From positions 86,065 to 150,064 of the forward strand of contig DASRDP010000058.1 in the NCBI GenBank assembly GCA_035652535.1: DNA of 64,000 nucleotides. The letters run 5' to 3'. A program made the translations under genes and the position numbers. A model generated the notes under the pieces. The model saw only the letters and a program-made list of their open reading frames with translations, made no database searches and was not told the DNA's origin. Source of the stretch: Chloroflexota bacterium (GTDB taxonomy: Bacteria > Chloroflexota > UBA6077 > SHYK01). Below are positions 37,583 to 46,295 of this stretch, piece by piece. Positions within the stretch are counted from its first letter, which is position 1. Every line of letters starts with the position of its first letter.

Positions 37583-39802
37583 CTACCCTTGCTCGGGGGT
37601 CTGCACGATCACCTCGAGGTCGTCGGCGCCCGTCACGTCACAGCGGACCGCGTCCCCATCGCGTCTCACGCGAATGCTGACACTTCGCGAGCCCAGGCGC
37701 ATGTTCTCGAAGCGAATGGAGCCGAGCCATGGAAGGAGGCGCGGGCGGAGCGTGAGACGGCGATTCGGCAGATCGGGCTCGAGGCCGATCACGGACTGGA
37801 GCATGAGAAAGACGGCGCCCGCAGCCCACGCCTGAGGCGTGCATGAAACCGGGTACGCGGCCGGCGACGATTGATAACGCCGGTCTCGACTGAATCCGCA
37901 GAAAAGCTCGGGCATGCGGTATCCGGGAAGGCGAAAGCCCGCGTTCAGCACCTCGTCCACGACGCGCACCGCGGCCTCCGCGTGCCCGGCGCGCCGCAAT
38001 CCGGCGGCGACCAGTGAGTTGTCGTGGGGCCAAATCGACCCGTTGTGGTAGCTCATGGGGTTGAACGTCGGATACTGGCTGCTGAGCGTCCGGATCCCCC
38101 ATCCGCAGCGCATGTCCTCGCGCATGAGGCGTTCGGCGACGGCCGAAGCGCGCTCGCCGTCGACGAGTCCGGTCAAGAGGCAGTGGCCCGGGTTGGACGC
38201 AATGGCCGGGACTTGGCGCTTATCTCTATCGAGCGCGAGGGCGTAGAAGCGCTCCTCATCCAGCCAGAACGCGTCTTCGAACGCCCGCTTGGTCCGGCGC
38301 GCGGATGCCATGCATCGGGCAGCGCGAGCCGGTTCCCCCCAGCGGCGATACATCTCCGCCATCGCGACTTCGGCGCCGAACGCGTATCCTTGCACCTCGG
38401 CCACGGCGATCGGCGGAGACGCGAGGGTCCGGTCGGGAAACGCGATAGAGTCGAAGGAATCTTTCCAACCCTGATTGTGGATGCCGCGCGTCGAGTGCGA
38501 TTCGTACTCGATCAGTCCATCGCCGTCGCGGTCCCCATAGATGCGGAGCCACTCCAGCGCCCGCTCGAGATGCGGCCGCATCTCCTGGGCGAACGACCAG
38601 TCGTCGGTCCACTTCATCAGCTCGGCGAAGAGACAGATAAAGAGCGGCGTCGAGTCGACACTGCCGTAGTAGGGAGTCTGGGGTACCTCGCGAAGCGCGG
38701 CCATTTCCCCGCTGCGGATTTCGTGGAGGATCTTGCCGGGCTCCTCATCCCGCCAGGGATCGAGAGTCGTACCCTGATTCGAGGCGAGGAAGCGTAGCGT
38801 TCCGTACGCGATGTCGGGGTTCAGACACAGGGTCTGCAGAGAGCAGATGCAGCTATCTCGCCCGAAGGGAACCGCGAACCAGGGAATGCCGGCGACGGGG
38901 AGCAATCCCGTTGGAAGCCGATTGATCGTGAGGCGAAGGTCATGAAGGCTCCGGCGGATTAGCACGTTGAGCAGCTCGTGGTCGGTGACGATCCGGGTCG
39001 ATCGCGACTCCCAGCGCTCGTGCTCCTCCAAGATGCGGTGGAACGACGCATCGATGGACGTGATGTCTGCGGATTTCCGGGCCCCATCGCCGATCAGCGG
39101 CACGACGTCGACGGTCAACGACCAAACCTGACCCGGCTCCAGGTTCACATCGAACGCCGCTTCCGCGATGGGGGCCGCGAAGTCGATCTCGACCCGTGGA
39201 TCGATGTCCTCCCCGTCGGCCGGTGTTGTCCTCTGGGGCGGGCGCCTGTCCTCGCCCTCCCGGATCTCGACCGCGCTCGGCTTCACGTCGAAGCGGATCC
39301 GTGTCGTCCGCTCGACGCCGTCGAGTCCGGTGTAGCGGAGACGGATCTCGCGCCCGCTGTGCTCCGGGGCGCCGAACGTGCCCCGCTCCGTGCGCTGAAG
39401 ATAGCCGCGAACGTCGAACATGTCGCGAAAATCGGACCCGAACGTGAGCCTGAGCCGGAGGGAGAGTTTCTGCGGGCTGTAGTTCTGCAGCCCGAATCGC
39501 TCGTGGAGCCCATCGTCGATGAACCGATTCCGGCGGATGCTGAGAGCCCGCGCGCGCACGTGCACGTCGTCTGGCATGGTGGTCGGCAGATTCGCGAACT
39601 GGAAGTTGTTCATGAAGCTCAGCTCTCCCGCCGCGGAGAGAAGCTGCATTGGGACGTGGTCGATGGAGAACTCGTAGACGCTCAGGAAGCGGGTGTCCGC
39701 GCAATACAGCCCCTGGCCGTCGCGCGACAGCGCACGAATGTTCCCCTCCCTGTCTGTGACGGCAAAGACGTCATTCTCCTTGAGGACGAGGCGGTCGAGC
39801 AC
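37583..39802 (-). CDS. Glycogen-debranching-type amylo-alpha-1,6-glucosidase
   Basis: 739 residues. An N-terminal beta-rich GDE_N_bis-like domain (about 1-260: KENDVFAVTDREGNIRALS and CADTRFLSVYEF) is followed by an (alpha/alpha)6 barrel of the GDE_C type (about 280-700), with WFAVPFGRDSCICSLQTL, NQGWKDSFDSI, SYHNGSIWPHDNSLVAAG and a C-terminal beta domain. Such proteins cleave alpha-1,6 or related linkages in glycogen-like or other alpha-glucans; exact specificity is not readable. It follows purA by 22 bp and converges with murG-like, 2 bp apart. Confidence 0.8.
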   Translation of the reverse strand: MLDRLVLKENDVFAVTDREGNIRALSRDGQGLYCADTRFLSVYEFSIDHVPMQLLSAAGELSFMNNFQFANLPTTMPDDVHVRARALSIRRNRFIDDGLHERFGLQNYSPQKLSLRLRLTFGSDFRDMFDVRGYLQRTERGTFGAPEHSGREIRLRYTGLDGVERTTRIRFDVKPSAVEIREGEDRRPPQRTTPADGEDIDPRVEIDFAAPIAEAAFDVNLEPGQVWSLTVDVVPLIGDGARKSADITSIDASFHRILEEHERWESRSTRIVTDHELLNVLIRRSLHDLRLTINRLPTGLLPVAGIPWFAVPFGRDSCICSLQTLCLNPDIAYGTLRFLASNQGTTLDPWRDEEPGKILHEIRSGEMAALREVPQTPYYGSVDSTPLFICLFAELMKWTDDWSFAQEMRPHLERALEWLRIYGDRDGDGLIEYESHSTRGIHNQGWKDSFDSIAFPDRTLASPPIAVAEVQGYAFGAEVAMAEMYRRWGEPARAARCMASARRTKRAFEDAFWLDEERFYALALDRDKRQVPAIASNPGHCLLTGLVDGERASAVAERLMREDMRCGWGIRTLSSQYPTFNPMSYHNGSIWPHDNSLVAAGLRRAGHAEAAVRVVDEVLNAGFRLPGYRMPELFCGFSRDRRYQSSPAAYPVSCTPQAWAAGAVFLMLQSVIGLEPDLPNRRLTLRPRLLPWLGSIRFENMRLGSRSVSIRVRRDGDAVRCDVTGADDLEVIVQTPEQG

Positions 39803-39824
39803 AGGGAAGCTCCAGGGTGGATGC

Positions 39825-41117
39825 TCATATCGTATCCCACAGGCTACGGCGGCTTATCGTCTGGCTACGGGCAGGACCGACGCCGACGATGTCGGCCGGC
39901 GCCTCGACCATCTCCTCGATGCGTCGGACGAAGCGCGCGGCATTCTCCGGCAGGGCGTCGAATCGTTTGACCTCGCACAGCGAAGTCAACCAGCCGGGGT
40001 GCTGCTCGTACACGGGGACGCAGCGGCTGAGGAGCGCCGGGTCAGATGGCGGGGAATCTACGCGGCGGCCATCCAGCTCGTAGGACACGCACAGGTTGAT
40101 GACGGACAGCTCGTCGAGGATGTCGAGGCGCGTGACGGCGACGCTGTCGAACCCATTGATGCGGGCGCTGTACCGAGCCGAGACTGCATCGAACCAGCCG
40201 CATCGGCGCGCACGTCCGGTCGTCGTACCGAACTCGTGGGCGTGCTCGCGGAGATAACTACCCGTCTCGTCGAGCAGCTCCGTCGGCATGGGTCCGCTCC
40301 CCACGCGCGTCGAGTACGCCTTGAAGACGCCCACCGCGTGCGTAATGGAGCGCGGTGGGATTCCAGCGCCCTGGCAGAGGCCCGCCACGGTGCACGAGGA
40401 GCTGGTCGCGAATGGATAGGTGCCGTGGTCGAGGTCCAGCAACGTGCCGTGGGCGCCCTCGAGCAGCACGCTGGCGTCCCGTGCGACGGCGTCGGCAACG
40501 ACGGGTGCGACGTCCCCGATGTACGGAAGGAGCCGGTCCCGATATACCGCGCACTGGTCCTCGATCTCGGAGAGGGAGATGCGATCGCTCCGGTCCCACA
40601 CCGCAAACAGCCGGTTCTTGTGCTCCGCTGTGACGCGCAGGCGCTGGCGAAGGCCGTCGAGATCGCGCAAATCGCCGACGCGCAGGCCGATGCGCTCGAC
40701 TTTGTCGCCATAGGCGGGGCCAATCCCTCGCCCAGTCGTCCCGATCGCTTCATTGCCTCGCCGCGCCTCCTGCACCTGATCGATCAAGAGGTGGTAGGGA
40801 AGCACCATGTGGGCCCGCTCGGACACGAGGAGGCTGCGCGTCGACACCCCACGGCGTTCCAGCGCGTCCAGCTCCTGAATCAGGACAGCCGGATTCAGAG
40901 CGACGCCCGGCGCGATGATGCAGGTCGCGCGGGGGTTGAAGATGCCCGCGGGCACGAGGTGGAGCGCGAATTCGCCCTGCTCGTTCACGACTGTGTGGCC
41001 GGCGTTGTCGCCGCCGTGGGCGCGAATGACGACGTCCGCGTCACCGGCGAGCAGGTCGACGACCTTTCCCTTTCCTTCGTCGCCCCACTGGCCCCCGACG
41101 ACGCCCACAACGGGCAT
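39825..41117 (-). CDS. purA: Adenylosuccinate synthetase
   Basis: 430 residues. It joins IMP and aspartate with GTP to form adenylosuccinate. The P-loop GGQWGDEGKGKVVDLLA with catalytic Asp is at residues 8-24; HGGDNAGHTV, TTGRGIGPAYGDK, LEGAHGTLLDLDHGTYPF and FGTTTGRARRCGWFD are all standard. It lies 9 bp after rfbB and 22 bp before the debranching enzyme, so a purine gene appears embedded in a sugar-nucleotide operon. guaB at the window's right edge is the competing IMP branch, but it is not linked. Confidence 0.97.
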   Translation of the reverse strand: MPVVGVVGGQWGDEGKGKVVDLLAGDADVVIRAHGGDNAGHTVVNEQGEFALHLVPAGIFNPRATCIIAPGVALNPAVLIQELDALERRGVSTRSLLVSERAHMVLPYHLLIDQVQEARRGNEAIGTTGRGIGPAYGDKVERIGLRVGDLRDLDGLRQRLRVTAEHKNRLFAVWDRSDRISLSEIEDQCAVYRDRLLPYIGDVAPVVADAVARDASVLLEGAHGTLLDLDHGTYPFATSSSCTVAGLCQGAGIPPRSITHAVGVFKAYSTRVGSGPMPTELLDETGSYLREHAHEFGTTTGRARRCGWFDAVSARYSARINGFDSVAVTRLDILDELSVINLCVSYELDGRRVDSPPSDPALLSRCVPVYEQHPGWLTSLCEVKRFDALPENAARFVRRIEEMVEAPADIVGVGPARSQTISRRSLWDTI

Positions 41118-41126
41118 TCCCCCTCC

Positions 41127-42149
41127 CTATTCGCGTGATGGCGACGCGGACAGTCGCTCGCCGTAGTTGCGCTGGAAGTATTCCACATAATCGGGACGCG
41201 CCTTGAGCGGGCGCCACCAGTCCTCGCGCTCCACGTACCACGCGATGGTCTCGTCCAGGAGTGACTCGAAATCGCGCGGCGTCTGCCACCCCAGCCCTTT
41301 GACCTTCGTCGAGTCCACCGAGTAGCGAATGTCGTGCCCGGGGCGATCCGGTACGTGCTGTATCAGCGAGCGCGGGCGCCCGAGCGCGTCGAGGATGTGA
41401 CACACCACGTCGAGGTTGAAGCGCTCGTTGCCACCGCCGATGTTGTATGCCTCGCCCGGGACACCCTTTCGCAGCACCGTGTCGATCCCGGAGCAGTGGT
41501 CGTCCACGTGAAGCCAGTCGCGACGCTGGCGCCCGTCGCCGTACACGGGGATCGGCCGCCCGTCCAACGCCTCAGTGATGACGACCGGGATGAGCTTCTC
41601 CGGATACTGGTACCGCCCGAAGGTGTTCGACCCCCGGGTGACGAGCGTGGGAAGACCATAGGTCACGTAGTAGGCATACACCAGCAGCTCGCCGCCCGCT
41701 TTGCTCGCCGCGTAGGGGCTGCGTGGCCGCAGGGGCGCCGTTTCCGGCGCGGAGCCGATCGGAACCTCGCCATAGACCTCGTCGGTGCTCACGTGCAGGA
41801 AGCGCTCCACTTTCGAGGCGCGCGCCGCTTCGAGCAGCGCATATGGGCCGAGCACGTCCGTCGTGATGAAACGCGAGGGGTCCAGAATGGACCGGTCGAC
41901 GTGACTTTCCGCTGCGAAATTCACGACACAGTCCACCTGGCTCACGAGCTCGCTGGCAGTCTCCGCGTCCGCGATGTCGCCCTGGACGAACGCGAATCGA
42001 GGGTCCCGGTCGCAGTCCTGAAGGTTCGCGAGATTGCCCGCGTAGGTCAACTTATCGAGAACGATGATGTCGTCGTCGGAATGGGCCAGCTCATAGCGGA
42101 CGAAATTACTCCCGATGAAGCCGGCCCCGCCCGTCACGAGGATCTTCAA
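41127..42149 (-). CDS. rfbB: dTDP-glucose 4,6-dehydratase
   Basis: 340 residues of the extended SDR family. It forms dTDP-4-keto-6-deoxyglucose. NAD motif TGGAGFIGSNFVR is at the N-terminus; NFAAESHVDRSI, the catalytic STDEVYG (Thr-Asp-Glu) and YAASKAGGE (YxxxK) follow. The C-terminus has NIGGGNERFNLDVV. The start is TTG 42149, overlapping the rfbA stop (TTGA); the frame open to 42245 overlaps rfbA and is not used. rfbC/rfbD are not visible, so the final sugar may not be rhamnose, or those genes lie elsewhere. Confidence 0.95.
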   Translation of the reverse strand: MKILVTGGAGFIGSNFVRYELAHSDDDIIVLDKLTYAGNLANLQDCDRDPRFAFVQGDIADAETASELVSQVDCVVNFAAESHVDRSILDPSRFITTDVLGPYALLEAARASKVERFLHVSTDEVYGEVPIGSAPETAPLRPRSPYAASKAGGELLVYAYYVTYGLPTLVTRGSNTFGRYQYPEKLIPVVITEALDGRPIPVYGDGRQRRDWLHVDDHCSGIDTVLRKGVPGEAYNIGGGNERFNLDVVCHILDALGRPRSLIQHVPDRPGHDIRYSVDSTKVKGLGWQTPRDFESLLDETIAWYVEREDWWRPLKARPDYVEYFQRNYGERLSASPSRE

Positions 42150-42913
42150 CTGGCGCCCTCGGCCGGTGCCTCGCGCGGCCAGTGCGATGCGACGTAGTTG
42201 ATCACCGTGAGGTAGTGGTCGATGGACTCCCCCGCGTCGCCCCAAAATCCCTTCAGCAGGTCGTACTCCATGGCGCCGCGGCGGATGTATTCGTTGTTGA
42301 CGTCGGTGATCTCCAGCTCTCCGCGCCCGGACGGCGCCAGGCGCTCCACGATCTCGAACACCGACGGGTCATACATGTAGACGCCGGTGACCGCGTAGGG
42401 TGACTGCGGCTCGCTGGGCTTCTCGTCGATTCGAATCACGCGGCCATCTTCGAATGCCGGAACGCCAAGGTGTACCAAGTGCTCACGCTGCGGAATCTCC
42501 TTCAACAGGATCCTGGCCCCGCGAGGCTGTCGCTCGAAATTTCGGACGAACGGCGAAATGTCGTCCTCGACGATGTTGTCGCCGAGAACCAGGACGCACC
42601 GGTTGCCGCCCACGAACTCCTCGGTAAGGCCAAGAGCTTCCGCGATCCCGCCCGCTTTGTCCTGATACGCGTAGTTGATGTGTTTCAGGCCGAAGTCCCG
42701 CCCGTTTCCCAGGAGCCGCAGGAAGTCGCCGGCGTTGTTGCCACCCGTCACCACCATGATGTCACGAATCCCCGCGCGGACAAGGGTTTGGATGGGATAG
42801 AAGATCATCGGCTTGTCGTAGATCGGCAATAGGTGCTTGTTGGTGATCCGCGTGAGTGGGTACAGGCGACTGCCCGACCCTCCCGCCAGGACCACACCCT
42901 TGACTTCGGTCAT
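42146..42913 (-). CDS. rfbA: Glucose-1-phosphate thymidylyltransferase, short form
   Basis: 255 residues from ATG 42913. It makes dTDP-glucose from dTTP and glucose-1-phosphate. KGVVLAGGSGSRLYPLTR is the nucleotide-binding signature, NKHLLPIYDKPMIFYPIQTL the sugar-phosphate site, and VLGDNIVEDD holds the metal Asp. It is shorter than the ~290-residue RmlA and lacks the C-terminal allosteric segment, as in the short clade. The downstream rfbB overlaps by 4 bp. A 67-bp gap separates it from the tyrosine-kinase gene upstream. Confidence 0.92.
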   Translation of the reverse strand: MTEVKGVVLAGGSGSRLYPLTRITNKHLLPIYDKPMIFYPIQTLVRAGIRDIMVVTGGNNAGDFLRLLGNGRDFGLKHINYAYQDKAGGIAEALGLTEEFVGGNRCVLVLGDNIVEDDISPFVRNFERQPRGARILLKEIPQREHLVHLGVPAFEDGRVIRIDEKPSEPQSPYAVTGVYMYDPSVFEIVERLAPSGRGELEITDVNNEYIRRGAMEYDLLKGFWGDAGESIDHYLTVINYVASHWPREAPAEGAS

Positions 42914-42980
42914 GCCTGCGTCTCCAGGGGATCTCCGTCGGTACGAACCGTCCGCGCCGCGATAGCCCGTGCGTGATCGA

Positions 42981-43664
42981 TCAGTACCGGTACGCGGACG
43001 AGTCAACCGAGGCATTGCTCAGGACGACGCCCAGGATTCTGGCTTGAACCCGTTCGAGCTGCGCCTTGGCAAGCTGCGCGCTTTCCCTGCGCGTTTGTCG
43101 CGCATCCAGCACGAGGATGACGCCGGAGACGCAGCGCGCGAGCACCGACGCGTCGGCGAGCGTGCCTGCCGGGGGTGAGTCTAACATGATCAGGTCCGCC
43201 CCTCCCGCCACGGTTGTGAGCAGCTCTTCGAAGGACGCCGAGCTGAGCAGCTCTACCGGACTGGGGGCCGTCGGGCCGCTGGTGAGGACACGCAGGCCCG
43301 CCACCCGGGTCTGCTGCACGCATGAGGGGGCGGTCGTCGGCGACTGAACGGCTGTGGTGACGCCCACATCGTTCGAGAGGCTGAAGAGCTCGTGGAGGCG
43401 CGGGCGGCGGAGGTCGGCGTCCACGAGGAGGACGCGGGAGCCCGCCTGCGCGGCGGCGACGCCGACATTCGCGAGGGTCGTGGACTTTCCCTCCTCCGGT
43501 CCGGCGCTGGTGAAGAGAACGCGCTGGGGGCCGGTCTCGGCGTGGCCGAGCTGGATGTTGGCGCGCAGTGTTCGATACGCCTCCGCGGCCGCGCTTTCCG
43601 GGTGGGCCAGCATCGCCAGCTCGTCGACGCCTCGGGGCTCCCGGCGTCGGGTGAATCGATTCAT
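42981..43664 (-). CDS. CpsD/CapB-type bacterial tyrosine kinase
   Basis: 227 residues. The ATPase domain has Walker A SAGPEEGKSTTLAN (about 53-66), Walker A' VLLVDADLRRPRLHELF and Walker B LIMLDSPPAG. The extreme C-terminus, SSAYRY, gives two tyrosines, a minimal Tyr cluster for autophosphorylation. Such BY-kinases work with a Wzz-like membrane partner to control polysaccharide chain length. Its start overlaps the stop of the Wzz-like gene (ATGA), giving the split firmicute-like arrangement rather than a single Wzc. Confidence 0.88.
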   Translation of the reverse strand: MNRFTRRREPRGVDELAMLAHPESAAAEAYRTLRANIQLGHAETGPQRVLFTSAGPEEGKSTTLANVGVAAAQAGSRVLLVDADLRRPRLHELFSLSNDVGVTTAVQSPTTAPSCVQQTRVAGLRVLTSGPTAPSPVELLSSASFEELLTTVAGGADLIMLDSPPAGTLADASVLARCVSGVILVLDARQTRRESAQLAKAQLERVQARILGVVLSNASVDSSAYRY

Positions 43665-44314
43665 CTGCGCTCCTTTGGGATCACGCCGAGAATGGGAAGT
43701 CCCAGCCAGCGCTCCGCGTCGGCGATGGACTGAATCGTATCGTCGAGGAAGTCTAGGACAAATACCAGTAGAGCCCCAGCCAACGCGCCGAGGAGGGCGG
43801 TACCCGCCACGATCGATCGCGTCTGCGGCCACACGAACAGCGCCGCCGTCGGCCGGTCCAGGACGGCGACGTGGATGCGATCGGCCGGCGGAACGTCCGC
43901 CATCTCCTCCTCTTGCCTCTCCTGGACGACCGCGGCGACGGCGGATGCGATGCGCTCGCTCCTGGCCGGATCTGCGTCGTCCACGTCGATCTGGAGCGTG
44001 AGCGAGTCCGCGAAGACTTGCGTGCGAATCTCGGCCAGAAGCGCGTTCGCATCCATCCCCGTTGCCAGCTGCGCCTCCACTGCCTCGGCTACCGGCGCGG
44101 TGCGGGCGTGGGCGGCGACGAGCCGGAGCACCTTCTCGACGGCAAGGACCTGCGAATAGTCCACGTGACCGGAAAGGACCAGGCGCACCGACGATCGGAA
44201 AGTCGGGACCTGCGTCCGCGCATAGACGTAACCGAGCAACGCGGCCGCCACCGCGCTCACGAGAACGACCCACCACCACCGCTGAAGGGGTTGCGAGAAT
44301 TCTCGAAGGGGCAA
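43661..44314 (-). CDS. Wzz/CapA-type polysaccharide co-polymerase, partner of the BY-kinase
   Basis: 217 residues, with TTG start at 44314 just after an in-frame TAG. TM1 (about 13-33) and TM2 (about 170-190) flank an external alpha/beta domain of about 135 residues containing a Wzz-like VLDRPTA just before TM2. The cytoplasmic tail ends with ADAERWLGLPILGVIPKERR, the usual kinase-contact segment. It is coupled to the kinase gene downstream. Confidence 0.8.
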   Translation of the reverse strand: MPLREFSQPLQRWWWVVLVSAVAAALLGYVYARTQVPTFRSSVRLVLSGHVDYSQVLAVEKVLRLVAAHARTAPVAEAVEAQLATGMDANALLAEIRTQVFADSLTLQIDVDDADPARSERIASAVAAVVQERQEEEMADVPPADRIHVAVLDRPTAALFVWPQTRSIVAGTALLGALAGALLVFVLDFLDDTIQSIADAERWLGLPILGVIPKERR

Positions 44315-44390
44315 CGGCTACCGCGGGAACGCGGAAGGTGGCAACGCATCCTCCGGGCAAGCGCCGACGGCTCGCACGACAGCCTGGCGC

Positions 44391-45131
44391 CTAACGCGCG
44401 GCCGCGGGGATCTGACCGAGGACCGGAAGCCCGAGGGTGCGCTCGGCCTCTTGGGCGGTGCGAATCGTGGAGTCGAAATAGTCGACCACGAACGCGACGA
44501 ACAATCCGATGACGAGCCCCGCGAGGCCTCGCAATCCGAGGTCGAGGGTCTGGCTTCCGGTCGTCGTCGCCGGGCGCGCCACGGGCCGATCGAGGACGGC
44601 GATCTGCCCCGATGGCGTCGCGAGCTGCGCTAGGTACTTTCCTCCCTGCTCAGAGATAACGCGATTGATCCCGGCCGCGATCCGCTCGGCCTGTTCGGGC
44701 TGGGGCGCCTGCACGGTCACTTCGAGGATGCGATGCGTCTTCCGGGTCCGGATCACGTCGCGCACGAAGACGCGTCGGACGTCCTCGTCCAGGTACTTGC
44801 CGACGTCGGAGATGAAGCGGTCGCTGCGCAGCACCTCGCTGAGATCGTCGGCCAGGTACTCGGCTGCCAGCCAGTAGTAGTAGTCCCTGAAGTAGACATA
44901 CGGGGGAAGGTCTTGGCCGCCCCCGGTCGCGGGGATCGGCGGCGAGATCTGGCTTGCCCCGGCGATGGCGGCCGGATCGCCGCCGAGGCTCACGGCCAAA
45001 CGAACGGTCGCCTCGTACGCGCGGGGCCCCCGCAGTGCCCACGCTCCGGCGATGACGAACGTGAGCAGGGTGATGACCACAATAATCGGCCAGCGTCGCG
45101 GTACGATCGAGAAGTACTGGCGGATCTCCAT
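44391..45131 (-). CDS. Second Wzz-like chain-length determinant
   Basis: 246 residues. TM1 (about 14-33), a tyrosine-rich external region (YVYFRDYYYWLAAEYL) and TM2 (about 196-216) follow the same plan as the neighbouring gene, ending RTAQEAERTLGLPVLGQIP. The two proteins share the tail motif, so they likely arose by duplication and may form mixed oligomers or act on different polymers. It begins 9 bp after a glycosyltransferase gene stop. No Wzy polymerase or Wzx flippase is recognisable in the window. Confidence 0.8.
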   Translation of the reverse strand: MEIRQYFSIVPRRWPIIVVITLLTFVIAGAWALRGPRAYEATVRLAVSLGGDPAAIAGASQISPPIPATGGGQDLPPYVYFRDYYYWLAAEYLADDLSEVLRSDRFISDVGKYLDEDVRRVFVRDVIRTRKTHRILEVTVQAPQPEQAERIAAGINRVISEQGGKYLAQLATPSGQIAVLDRPVARPATTTGSQTLDLGLRGLAGLVIGLFVAFVVDYFDSTIRTAQEAERTLGLPVLGQIPAAAR

Positions 45132-45140
45132 CGCGCCTGA

Positions 45141-46295
45141 CTATACCGACGAGGGTTCGCCAGCGGCAATTCGCCCACCCTCCGCGGTCGCCCGCGCGAC
45201 CACACGACGAATCGATTCCTGGAAGGCTGACTTGTCGAACTGCATCGCGTGGGCGCGAATCGCAGCCGGGTCGAAAGCGTTGCTGTCGAACTCGGAGAGC
45301 GTCGCGCACAGCGATTCCACCGTCTGTTCCCGAAAGAACCGCCCCGAGAGCCCTTCGACTACGGTGTCGAGCGCGCCGCCACCGGCAAAGGCGACGACCG
45401 GCCGGCCCGCTGCCATCGCCTCGACGGGCGCGATGCCGAAGTCCTCCTCGCCCGGGAAGACGAACGCGCCGCATCCGGCAAATGCGCGACGCACCTCGGC
45501 ATCCGGCATGCGCCCGGTGAATCGTACGGAATCACCGGCGAGCGCCTCGAGTCGCGCCCGGTCGCGTCCATCGCCAATCACCGTGAGAGGAAGGCCCAGG
45601 CGCGAACATGCCGCCACGGCGAGATCGATGCGCTTATAGGGAATGAGTCGAGATACCACGAGGAATTGGTCGGAGTGGGAGGTGCTCAGCTCCGCGTCCG
45701 CGACGTCCACGGGGGGCGGAATGAGATCCGCCGCCCGTCCATAGTACTTCCCGATGCGCGCGACGACGGCCCGAGAGATACCGACGAAGCGGTCCACCCG
45801 CTTCGCTGTCGCAACGTCCCAGAGGCGGAGGTAGTGGATCGCCGCGGGGAGCACGGCGCGCGTCGCCTTACCCAGCCCCTCCCGTTCCACGTACTCAGCG
45901 TAGTTCCACGCCCAACGCATGGGGGTGAGGCAGTAGCAGATGTGCGTCGTGGCGGGCCCCGTGATCACGCTCTTGGCCCAGGCGCTGCTGTTGGAGATGA
46001 CGACGTCGAACTGGCGCAGATCGAACGCCTCGAACGCCATCGGATACAGGAGAAGGAGCGATCGGTGGAACCGCCGCGCGGCGGGGATTCGCTGCAGAAA
46101 CGACGTGCGAATGTCCCACGTCCGGTACCGCGCGGGCATGGCGGCGGGATCGTAGAGGGACGTGAACACGGGCGCCTCGGGGAAAAGCTCGTGAAGGGCC
46201 TCGATGACGCGCTCGGCGCCGCCATACTGGTTGAGGTAGTCGTGCACGAGGGCCACGCGGGGACGGGGCGCGCCGTTCTGGGTCAAGGGGCTCAA
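45141..46295 (-). CDS. GT4-family glycosyltransferase
   Basis: 384 residues of the GT-B fold. The N-terminus RVALVHDYLNQYGGAERVIEAL is typical of WbaZ/mannosyltransferase-like GT4 proteins; the C-terminal donor site has VSRLIPYKRIDLAVAAC and PGEEDFGIAPVEAMAAGRPVVAF (the EX7E glutamates). Start placed at TTG 46295, whose TTGA overlaps the stop of the upstream phosphotransferase gene; GTG/TTG codons slightly inside are alternatives. It adds a sugar to the lipid-linked exopolysaccharide unit; donor unknown. Confidence 0.85.
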   Translation of the reverse strand: MSPLTQNGAPRPRVALVHDYLNQYGGAERVIEALHELFPEAPVFTSLYDPAAMPARYRTWDIRTSFLQRIPAARRFHRSLLLLYPMAFEAFDLRQFDVVISNSSAWAKSVITGPATTHICYCLTPMRWAWNYAEYVEREGLGKATRAVLPAAIHYLRLWDVATAKRVDRFVGISRAVVARIGKYYGRAADLIPPPVDVADAELSTSHSDQFLVVSRLIPYKRIDLAVAACSRLGLPLTVIGDGRDRARLEALAGDSVRFTGRMPDAEVRRAFAGCGAFVFPGEEDFGIAPVEAMAAGRPVVAFAGGGALDTVVEGLSGRFFREQTVESLCATLSEFDSNAFDPAAIRAHAMQFDKSAFQESIRRVVARATAEGGRIAAGEPSSV

